From: Sporodiniella umbellata
Lineage: Eukaryota > Mucoromycota > Mucoromycetes > Mucorales > Rhizopodaceae
Direction of reading: 5' to 3'
DNA: 64,000 nucleotides
Assembly: GCA_025677835.1 (NCBI GenBank)
Contig: JAIXMR010000073.1
Span: 66,325 to 130,324 of the forward strand
The notes under the pieces were generated by a model. That model saw only the letters and a list, made by a program, of their open reading frames with translations, did no database searches and was not told where the DNA came from. Numbering within the stretch: position 1 is the first letter of the stretch; every line of letters starts with the position of its first letter. The translations under genes were made by a program, and so were the position numbers. Positions 34,121 through 43,725 of this stretch are shown here, in pieces.

Positions 34121-35463
34121 ATGGCCTCTTTAAGACACGTTAGACTGTCTGCTTTACGCATAGGAAATGCTATTCCTAAAACTAGACTTACCTTCCACAA
34201 GACTGCCCAACGCGGCTACTCATCTAGCCCTTCTAAAGGCCATAGCCCTCTTTTGTGGATTGGTATACAATGCAAATTTACTGTTAACCAAAGGTCTTAC
34301 ACGTTTGCAATTCTTAGGCTGTATATCTTTAGGCGCGGCTGGCAACCACTACTATGAAAAAAATATAAAAAGATCAAAAGAGCTCACCAAAGACCAAGGA
34401 TCTGAAGGAAGCGAAGAGAAAAAAGAGAAGCAAAAAACAACAGCAACAGGACTTGATCATAAAAAAGAAATTGATTATCAATCCGTATACAATGATATTG
34501 CCAACTTGTTGGAGTCTGATCCTGAGTAAGTGAGCATTCAGATATAGTTGTATCACAAAAAAAAGTAACAAGTGTAAATAAGCTATGATGACGGTTCCTT
34601 TGGTCCTGTTCTTCTCCGTCTTGCCTGGCACTCGTCTGGTACGTTCAAGCTCGAAGACAAGTCTGGTGGAAGCAATGGTGGTACAATGCGCTTTAAATCG
34701 GAGGCAGACCACAGCGCCAACAACGGTTTGGAGGTAGCCAGAGATTTACTAGAAAAAAAAATCAAGACAAAGTATCCTGATATAAGCTTTGGAGATCTTT
34801 ATACGTTGGGTGGCGTAGTAGCCATACAAGAGCTTGTAAAAAAAGACTAGTTGGTATGTTTATAAACTAAATACTTGTATAGGGCGGACCTACTATTCGC
34901 TGGAGACCTGGCAGACAAGATTTAGGTGAAAATAAATGCACACCTGATGGAAGACTTCCTGATGGTTCAAAACGCGTGGATCATGTTAGAGATGTTTTTT
35001 ATCGTATGGTAAAGCGGCGAAAAGTCTTGACGAACAAACAACATACTAAACGCGTGTTTATATGTAGGGCTTTAATGACCAGGAAATTGTTGCTTTGACA
35101 GGAGCTCACGTTTTAGGTCGCTGTCATCTTGAGCGAAGCGGTTTTGACGGACCTTGGCAAGAGGCACCTACCATGTTTTCAAATGCCTACTTTAGTGTTA
35201 TTGCTGAACGCGATTGGGTTAAGAAAAGTCTTCCCGACGGCGGATGGCAGTGGAGCGACAAAGCCAATCCCGATGTAATGATGCTCCCTATTGAAATCAC
35301 CATGTACGAGGATGAAAAACTCAAGCCCTATTACAAAAAATACGCAAAAGATCAAGACTTGTTCTATAAAGATTTTGCTAATTCTTTCAAGAAGTTGATT
35401 GAGCTGGGTGTTCCTTTTACAGGCAAAGAAAGAGAGTATGAGTTTAAGAGAATAAACAACTAG
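34121..35463 (+). CDS. CCP1: Mitochondrial cytochrome c peroxidase
   Basis: This haem peroxidase of the mitochondrial intermembrane space reduces H2O2 with cytochrome c. It starts at ATG 34121 with a basic presequence ([18 protein letters not shown]...) and a hydrophobic stretch as in yeast Ccp1. The distal site is RLAWHSSGT, followed by [19 protein letters not shown], and the proximal haem ligand region [11 protein letters not shown]. The Trp of [17 protein letters not shown] corresponds to the radical-site region, and the C-terminal MMLPIEITM...[12 protein letters not shown] matches the family. Joining the presequence exon to the next requires a 31-nt intron at about 34263-34293, very short. 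The other junctions are ordinary. The convergent neighbour stop is 65 bp away. Confidence 0.93.
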
Positions 35464-35527
35464 ACTTTTTTTTTTTTTTTGGTTTTAAATGAAAGCAATT
35501 CTTTTATTTTGTCTCATAAAAAAAGTA

Positions 35528-36743
35528 TTAGCTTGTCTCCTGCTTGATGAAGCCAAAACTGTTAGAAGTGCTGGATGGCTGTGCTTGGCATGACACTGTG
35601 TTTACTCCAAAGTGTCCCGGTTGTGCTTGATTAGGGGCTTTGCCATTTTCTTGGTTCCCTAGCAGCAATAAAGAAAGCTGCTTCAATGTTTCTTCATGAT
35701 CGTCTGAATGGGGAATTTGGGCCCAGTGAGCTTTATTGGGATGATTTTCAAGAGCGCGGGTATTTGCTTCAGTTTTCTTGAGAGCAACAGGCGTAACATA
35801 CGAGTTACTGTAATCTGATGGAGAAATCGGTAACAAGTGAGCCTGGGTGGTGTCACCATTAGGCATAAGTAGCCGTGAAAAAACATCTTGATGGTTATGA
35901 AGATACTGCATGATGTCAAAGCAAGCGGCCGAAGTGGCCTTCTGCTTGCTAAGGCCAACACGTTTATGCATAAAGATTGTACCGGTTGCTACCAATTGGC
36001 ACATAACAGTTGCCTCCCAGTACTTGTCAGGTGTCTCAGCCATGTCAGCCTTAAACTCACCGCCGTTTGTGGTTAAGAACTGTCTTAATTGTTGTTTTGG
36101 GTCTACATCAGGCGTCGGGTTTAGAGTAGACATAGAGGGTTTTTTTATTTCATCTAGAAGCGCCTGGCGAATAGCGGGTTCCAGAAAACTACGGACAGCT
36201 GCCATTCCGAAACTTTCAACCAAGACTCTATACAACGTTTTGATTAAGTATGTGCTCAGGTACAATAATGTTTCTCCTGAAGAGGACTAAAGAAGTATGA
36301 ATTTTACCCGGCATATAGGTCCAACAAACGGGTGTGAGCAGCAACTCCAATCACTCTTTTTAGCTGTCCTCGGTCGAACACGTTTTTAGCTAGCATTCCA
36401 ACGTCCATACATTTTCGGTTATAAGCGACAAGACTCTTTGCGTCCGAGTTGGGATAAGTAGAGGAGATCACCCACCGAACAGTAAACGCGCGTGCCCCTT
36501 CGCCTATGAATCGACAGGACTACGCTATCGTAAGCTGATGTTCGCAGACACATAAAACGTTAAACTTTCTTCTTTTTCTCTATTTACGTCAAAACGAGGG
36601 TCTTCATAGAACATGGTAACTTCAGTCAATCTATGTAAAGCGGGTGTGATGTCTTGTTTATGTCCAAACTGATCCACGAGATTTGAAAAAGCCGTATATA
36701 AGTATCCTGTTACGTTTTTTCGAAGTGCACTTTCAGCGTTCAT
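35528..36743 (-). CDS. Catalytically dead RNase III-fold plus dsRBD protein, probably mitoribosomal mL44
   Basis: Three exons run from ATG 36743 to TAA 35528. The first two give an RNase III-like helical domain: RFIGEGARAF stands where FLGDA-type catalytic residues should be, followed by YPNSDAKSLVAYNR and NVFDRGQLKRVIGVAA. The third exon has the second RNase III helix (LIKTLYRVLVESFGMAAVRSFLEP without the catalytic Glu) and then a dsRBD-like segment (YWEATVMCQLVATG...VGLSKQKATSAACFDIM). A Gln/Ser-rich tail ends at KQETS. RNase III and dsRBD without active residues is the architecture of mitochondrial large-subunit protein mL44. No clear presequence is seen. The first junction needs a 32-nt intron with a weak GTGTCT donor. 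Confidence 0.6.
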
Positions 36744-37079
36744 TGGAATGTTGAATTTTATAAAGTAGAAAAAGTCAAGTTTTCTTTAAAAGAAAAAAAA
36801 AGACACGCTAGCGGAGCTATACTTTTGTAGTACAAAAGCAAACACTTATCCATCAACTAACATTTTTGTTTCCATCCTCTTGATTTGACAACTCGCGATA
36901 TTTTAAATAAATGAAATGAGTTTTACTTCAATCTTTAGTTTTCTTTATTGAGAATCAAATAAGTCTATTGAAAGGTGCAAGAAATAGTTAACCTACAATA
37001 GGTGTTAATAGACATACTGGCGCATAAGGCAGTTTGAAACTAGAACTATATTCGAAAGCATAGCACAATTTCGCTAAAT

Positions 37080-37116
<37 letters not shown>

Positions 37117-37835
37117 AAACTACCTCTATTAGCGCGTTTAGCTATTGTACGTTTGTGAAAACAATTTGAAGATTTGAAGACTCAAACTCACCAGCTGGGT
37201 TTGCCTTTTGCTGATTTATCTAAAGTATAGTATTTTGTTCTTTGTAGAATAAAATAAATGTTGAATGAAACTAGCCACAGAACGGGTTTTTGGGTTTTAG
37301 TTGATTTTCTGAAATATTAAAATAAGCAGTACGTTACTAGTATTACAGTAGTTTGTATTTAAAAATAAGAAACAAGTACACTTTATGAATAGCTGCACAA
37401 AGCTTGTACCTATGTTTTTATTATTATCATTATTTTGACAGGCAATGAGAGCTACACGCTCATTTTTGTAACCAATTGATGATGTACACGTTTTTTGAAA
37501 CTATCTTGAGACAGTGCTTTAATTAAATATATTTACAAAATGGAAGGGGTAAGAGCACGACGGCTATACTTGTCACATAAAGCGTTTATGTTCTTTGAAA
37601 ATATCCAATAAACTAAGATCAGCCGATTATGTTACTGTATATGGCTAGAATTTTAGCGTAGTATAGCCAGTATAACATTAGCAACCAAAACGTTATGAAG
37701 TAAAATGTGTTTGGTTAGAAATTTGACTAAAAGTAGTCAAATTAAATACCCTCAGGGAAGAAGCGGTAAATTGGAGAAAATGTTAATAAAAAACGCACTA
37801 TTTTTTTCGTCTGATTTTCCTTTCAACTATTTACA
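36744..37835. other. Divergent intergenic region with a 32-nt poly(A) run
   Basis: About 1.1 kb of AT-rich sequence lies between the 5' ends of the mL44-like gene and PMI. It contains a pure A32 run at 37083-37114, the longest A homopolymer in the window. No coding frame and no flanking target-site duplication are visible. Confidence 0.6.
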
Positions 37836-39191
37836 ATGAACTCTATCTACCGCTTACAATGCAAGACACAATCCTATGACTGGGGAAAATTAGGCGATGT
37901 TTCAAAAGTAGCATCATATGCCAAAGCCTCCGGTCTTACGACAGACGCCAATACCCCCTATGCTGAGCTTTGGATGGGCACCCACCCTAACGCGCCATCG
38001 GTAATCTATAACGACAAGACTACACTTCGCGAACTTATTAAGGACAATGTTGAATTCAGCACAAAAGAGGTTTACGACCAATATGAAGGCGATTTGCCTT
38101 TTCTTTTCAAGATTCTTTCCATTCGTAAAGCATTGTCTATTCAGGCTCATCCTGATAAAACCTTAGGAGCACAGCTATTTAAAAACCATCCTGAAAACTA
38201 CAAAGATCCTAATCACAAGGTAAATCGTCCACACTGATTTTTTTTTTCTTCTTTTCTTTTTAATGTAGCATACTGATTGATGTTTAGCCAGAAATGGCGA
38301 TTGCCTTGACACCTTTTGAAGCACTTTGCGGTTTTCGTCCTCTGAATGAGATAAGTCAGCACCTGCAAGCATACCCAGAGTTGATTGAACTGATCGGGGA
38401 AGAAGCTGCCAATCGGTTTATAAAGACCGTCGAGTCCAATCAAGACGAAAACTCAAACAAGGCTGCCCTGAAAGAGGTTTTTTCGGCTTTGATGCACGGT
38501 TCTCAAGAACGTATCACTCAGCTTTTAGCCCAATTAATTTCACGTATTAAGACATCCAGTGAGCCTATTTCACAACTATTGGTACGTCTTGACCAGCAAT
38601 ACCCAGGAGGCGATGTCGGGGTTTTCTCTTGTTTACTGTTAAATTATGTATCAATGGAGCCTGGACAAGCTATTTTTTTGGGTGCTAACGAACCTCACGC
38701 CTATTTGTCTGGAGGTAAGACAGTAATCATACATGTTCAATCGATTCTCATTTTTGTTTTTTTATTTAGATTGTGTTGAGTGTATGGCGGCCAGTGACAA
38801 TGTTGTTCGTGCTGGCTTGACACCCAAATTTAAAGATGTCGATGTTTTAGTTGATATGCTTACCTATCGTTATGGATCGGCAGAATCGCAAAAGATGGTA
38901 CCTGTCAAATTTGGCGGTCATTCCCTTTTATACGACCCTCCAATTGATGAGTTTGCTGTAATCTGGGCACAACTCAAAGGGTCTCAAATTGAAAACCACC
39001 CTCCTATCGAGGGTCCGAGTGTGTTGATTGTTACAAGTGGAAACGGACAGCTCAGCAGCGAGGAATCAGATCAAACATACGACTTGCAGGAGGGTTATGT
39101 TTATTTTATAGGTGCAAACACGCCTTTATTAGCCCAGTCTGCTGATTCAGGTTTAGAGTTTTATAGAGCTTATTCAGTTTCAACTCAATAA
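37836..39191 (+). CDS. PMI40: Mannose-6-phosphate isomerase (type I, zinc)
   Basis: This enzyme interconverts fructose-6-P and mannose-6-P, feeding GDP-mannose for glycosylation and wall mannans. Three exons run from ATG 37836 (MNSIYRLQCKTQSYDWGKLG). Zn-site and signature regions are present: AELWMGTHPNAPS, FLFKILSIRKALSIQAHPDK, the EMAIALTPFEALCGFRP stretch, LGANEPHAYLSGDCVECMAA and ASDNVVRAGLTPKFKD. It ends at TAA 39189-39191 at normal length, about 410 residues. The gene is intact and housekeeping. It is convergent with the Ctr transporter, stops about 48 bp apart. Confidence 0.95.
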
Positions 39192-39239
39192 ACAAAGCTT
39201 CTGTTTCGTTTCATTGTTGATGTTTTATTTATGATTTAA

Positions 39240-39844
39240 TTAATGTCCGTGCTCATTTGTGATTCCGCCCAAGGCCTTATAACGACCAAAAGCCATTTCT
39301 CCAATAAAGACACCTCCTACAATTACAAAAAAAAAGCCGCCGTTTCCTGTCATGACAACCATCATGAGCAGGTAACTGATAAATGCTGAGAATGCTGATA
39401 AAAGGCTTCTTAGTGTGTCGCTTTTCCAAGAGAAGGGTGGTACAATGGGTGATTGGGGGGATGAAGGGTATAATGCAGGAGTCGGTGACTTTTCAATGTC
39501 TTGTTTTGTGTCCTGTTACATACAAAGTCAAAAGAATGAAGGAGGATATGCAGTCGTTTTCAACTTACAACGGTATTCAATTGATTGCTTTGTATTTTTT
39601 CACTTTGTATAGCTCTCCAGGCAGCCATGTAAGTCTCTAGTGCAGGTAGGCCGCGGGATAGTATTGTCATTATTAAAATGCCAAAACATGCACCGATATA
39701 GGCCCCTTCTGACTGTGGTATCCATGTGTTAATCCAAAGACCATCTCCACTGGTAGCCCAATGGAAGGTTCCCATATCCATCATAGATCCCATACCAGAC
39801 ATGTCATTACCTCCTGACATTTTGCTTGAACCGGACATGTCCAT
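39240..39844 (-). CDS. Ctr-family copper transporter
   Basis: This is a membrane copper(I) permease of the Ctr family, which works as a trimer in the plasma or vacuolar membrane. ATG 39844 begins a Met/Gly/Ser-rich extracellular segment with several MxxM-like Mets motifs (SGMGSMMDMG). TM1 follows (GAYIGACFGILIMTILSRG). One intron separates a short Pro/Ser loop. The last exon carries TM2 with the MxxxM pore motif (LLMMVVMTGN) and TM3 with GxxxG (GVFIGEMAFG), ending NEHGH before TAA 39240-39242. It lacks the Cys-rich tail of some high-affinity members. Assignment to Ctr1 or Ctr2 type is open. Confidence 0.92.
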
Positions 39845-39948
39845 GTTACTTTATTAAAGTTTGATAGTAAAAAAAAAAAAAAGAGTAAATCTAAAAACAA
39901 ACGAAGAAAGAGCACGCGAAAGCATATATTGTCCTGCCTTTTTTTAGG

Positions 39949-40197
39949 TTGATCGCCAATTTAAAAACATTTCTTGGAGGGCAAAAATCTCGCAATAAAA
40001 CGTCACATCGGCAGTTGAACTCTGACCGTGTTGTATATCCCCCTCAGGATGATTTAATTTTTGCTGAAGTGCGAGCTGAACGTCTGTGTAAAAAAGAGTT
40101 GAATTTATTTATTCTTTTGTTGATGCTGTCTACAGTGATTACGAAAAAAAAAAAAAAAAAAAAGAATTTATATGTGCGTATATATATATATAGGTAA
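39949..40197 (+). pseudogene. Orphan exon-like frame between Ctr and U2AF1
   Basis: A frame that begins after a good acceptor (TTTTTTTAG at about 39947) reads FLGGQKSRNKTSHRQLNSDR, then VVYPPQDDLIFAEVRAERL, which looks like real protein. It has no ATG and no upstream exon in the 100 bp up to the Ctr gene. It ends near a possible donor before 40100 and then runs into an A19 tract. It may be a relict exon or a chance frame. No family is recognised. Confidence 0.3.
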
Positions 40198-40267
40198 GAC
40201 TGTTTTAAATGCTTTTTTTTTTTTTTTCTGTTTCTTAAATAAGAATTCGTTATTTTTGTTTTGGTAT

Positions 40268-41119
40268 TTAATAATCATTTCTATCAAAAGACTCGCTCTT
40301 TTCACTGTATTTTTCGCCATAGCCATTAGGTTCTCTCTTGTATCTTCTTTCATCGTCATCTCTCTTTGATTTTTCTCTCAAGTCCATTCTTTGACCTTCA
40401 TACAACTCATGCTTCAATCTTCGTGTGGGTCGCTTCAAGTGCATAAAGTTACAAAATCCACCGCGATTACACTCTGCTATTTCGTGTTGTCTGCAGCAGG
40501 CTTCTCTAAAGTCAGTAACAGGCGAAAGTTCCGCATACAAAGGACGGCCTGAAAAAAAAAGCCGTTCGATGAGTCTTTTTTTTTTTTGTTTGCGTTAAAA
40601 TTATCGACTCTTACCAGCATAAAATCGATTGTTTAAACTTTCTACGGCATTACCGGCAGACTCTTCTAAGCGGAACTGACAATAAACATTTCCAACTAAA
40701 TGTTCACCAACATTATCGCATACAACCATCTCTTCCACCTCACCGAATTTGGCTAATTCCATAAAGACATCTTCATAAAAAAGGTCAAAATCTTCTTGAA
40801 GCTGATTAGGAGCCATTTGGAAAGTGGGATCGTGTGCAGGGTTCTTATACATGTTGGCAATCAAAAGTGTTTGTGAAAAAGTTGGTTTAACGTGTTTTCG
40901 AGAGCAATGGTCACCGTGTCGACAAGCTCCAATCTAATCCAAGTTACATCTTTTTCTTTCATTTTTTGTTTGTATGTGTTTTTTTTTTTACCTTAAAATA
41001 AAATGAACAATTGACTCTATAGATTTATTAAGTAATGAGCTATTGTTTTTATAAAAAAAACCCCCCTTTTCTTACTTGTCCTTTTCTGTTCCGTAAATAC
41101 TAGCAAGATACTCAGCCAT
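40268..41119 (-). CDS. U2AF1: U2AF small subunit (U2AF35/U2AF23)
   Basis: This splicing factor recognises the AG at 3' splice sites as a heterodimer with U2AF65. It starts MAEYLASIYGTEKDK at ATG 41119. The next exon carries the first CCCH zinc finger ([20 protein letters not shown]). The U2AF homology motif follows (FDLFYEDVFMELAKFGEVEE, NVGEHLVGNVYCQF), then SPVTDFREACCRQHEI with the second zinc finger (CNRGGFCNFMHLK). The C-terminus is charged, Arg/Asp/Lys-rich, as in other non-metazoan members. Three exons, all in frame, with TAA at 40268-40270. Confidence 0.95.
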
Positions 41120-41503
41120 GGTGGGATCCTATATGAGAAAAGAAAAAAAAGAACGTAATAAAAAAAACACTATGTGTGTAATGTTTCTGGGCTTGAATCT
41201 AAAAAGACCACGCTCCCAAAGCCACTACTTTGAAAAGAACTATTCACGCATCGAATAATGGTTAGGTGTTTGTCTTACATCATTCTGCTCTGGTTCTGAA
41301 CAACATCTCAAAAAATACAAACCATATCATTTGAGTACCAATCAATAGATTTTCGTAGTTTTTAAACACACTGCGTAGTATCTCTTGATATTTACTTGTC
41401 TTTCATTAGTGAGCACTGTGACCGTCTTTCTTCCCAATTTGTTGATTATAAATGTAAAGCTTTACTTTGCTTTTTCATAAGCTTTTATCAATCAACACAA
41501 ACC

Positions 41504-43725
41504 ATGGCACCCAAAAAAAACAAAGGAAGTTCACTCGGTCGAGCTGTTATAAAGTCACGTTTCCAAGGGCAAAAAGCCATTGCCCTTGATGAGGGAAAAT
41601 TGGTAAAGCATAAATAAATAAACAAAAAAGTTTAGAGCATAATTTTTATTGTATATGTTTGTATAGCACACAACCGAAACAGACGACGGGCCTAAATGGG
41701 TAAAGATGCAAAGTATCACTCAAGAAAACGATTTGGAAGCATTTTTGAGTACAGCAGCTTTAGCTGAAACAGACTTTACAGCTGGTAAGCATACGTCTTG
41801 TGAAGACGAAAAAAAAAAAAAAAAAGCAAATCGCTAATTCCTTGTTCATTCCGAAAATAGAAAGACTGAACGTAAAAGTAATCCAAAACGACTACAATAA
41901 TCCTCTTTTAAGCGACGAGGGCGAAAAAGAAAGAATAGAAAAGCAAGAGGCTAATGTAGATAAATTATCAGTTCCTCGCAGACCTCACTGGGACAAATCA
42001 ATGACTGCGGAACAAGTTCAACGTAATGAGAGAGAAAGCTTTTTGGACTGGCGAAGATCTATGGCAAAACTAGAAGACGAAGAGGGCTTGTTACTTACAC
42101 CTTTTGAAAAAAACCTTGAAGTGTGGCGTCAGCTGTGGAGAGTCATTGAAAGATCTCAATTAATTGTGCAAATTGTGGACGCTCGTAATCCCCTTTTGTT
42201 TAGATCTGCCGATTTAGACAAATACGTTATGGAAGTAGATTCAAAAAAGAGAAACCTCCTTTTGATTAATAAGGCAGACTTCTTGACAGCATCCCAGAGA
42301 AGAAAATGGGCAGACTACTTTGACTCAAAAGGCATCCAGTACACTTTCTTCTCAGCTGCTCTAGCTGCAAAGACTAAAGAAGAAGAGGAGGAGCAAGCAA
42401 GACAAGAGGAAATGAAAGCGGCACAAGAAGAAGAGAGAAAACGAAGAGACGAAAGTAGTGAAGAAGACGATACCGAAGAGATTCAAGAAGTAAAACAAGA
42501 AGAAGAGGAAGTTGCTCGAAAAGTGGAGCAGACAGAAGATAAAGAAAAGTCTATTGAATCCATTTCGGATTACTTATTGAAAGCTAGTCTTGAGGACACA
42601 GAAGAAAAAGACGAACGTATTCGAATTCATACCACCACCAACCTGTTGGACTTGTTAATAGAAAAAACACCTGTTGAACAAAGTAAGGAAAGAAAAAAAA
42701 AAAAAAAAAAAAACACAGTACTGAGCAGCATGTATAGCAAACGGAGCTGAGCAAAAGATCACTATTGGTTTAGTCGGCTACCCTAACGTAGGTAAATCTA
42801 GTACGATCAATGCTCTTATTGGAGAAAAGCGCGTTTCTGTGTCGTCTACGCCTGGAAAAACCAAACACTTTCAAACCATTCACTTGACATCTTCCATTGT
42901 GCTTTGTGATTGTCCTGGTTTGGTTTTCCCCACTTTCTCTACCACCAAGGCAGACCAAGTCTGTAACGGCGTCTTACCTATCGATCAGCTTCGTGAACAC
43001 TCTGGTCCTTGTGGTCTAGTCGCCAAACGTATTCCTAAAGGCGTTCTCGAAGCAACCTACGGTATTCGTATTCGTACCGTACCTATAGAAGATGGTGGAA
43101 CCGGAATCCCTACAAGTATAGAATTCTGTTCTACCTATGCAATTGCCAGAGGTTATGTAAAATCTAGTCAAGGTAATCCTGATGAGGCACGAGCTGCTAG
43201 ATATATTCTGAAGGACTATGTTAACGTAAGTTGAATGAATACAACAACCTGTTACTCAATACAAACAATCAGGGCAAACTACTATACTGCCATCCTCCAC
43301 CTGGAGAAGAGTCAGAAGAGTTCAATAAGGAAATTAATGAAGCAGCCTTGAAGGTTTTCAAGAAATTGGCACCCACCACACGTGTCCCAGCTACGGCGCT
43401 GAACTATGTTGCACCTGCTGATGGAACCTCTACTCAAAGCGGTTCTAAAACAGCCGCTGTTGACAAAGCCTTTTTCGAAAAACAACTATCATCACCACAT
43501 GTGAGCGGAAAAAACTCAGCCGCATCATCTTTGACAGGTGGGAGAGTGACACTGTTCCCTCACCAGCGCCTCCTTGCGGATGATGGCACGCCCTTGCCTA
43601 TGAGCAGAAAGGAACGTATGGCTATTGTACAAGCCAACCTAGGAGATATGACTGGCTCAAAAAAACATAAGAAGGGAAAAAAGCATGTAAAGGTTAGAAG
43701 CGGTGCTGGTTATGACTATATGTAA
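41504..43725 (+). CDS. LSG1: Large subunit GTPase 1 (60S maturation)
   Basis: This circularly permuted cytoplasmic GTPase releases the export adaptor Nmd3 from pre-60S subunits. It starts MAPKKNKGSSLGRAVIKSRF at ATG 41504. The domain order is permuted as expected: VDARNPLLFRSADL, G4 NKADFL, G5 SAA, then a long Glu-rich insert, then G1 GYPNVGKSSTINAL, G2-like STPGKTKHFQT and G3 DCPGLVFP. The C-terminus is Lys/His-rich (KKHKKGKKHVKVR). Introns at about 41785-41859 and 42682-42738 hold A17 and A20 tracts. All frames join, and the gene ends at TAA 43723-43725. Confidence 0.95.
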
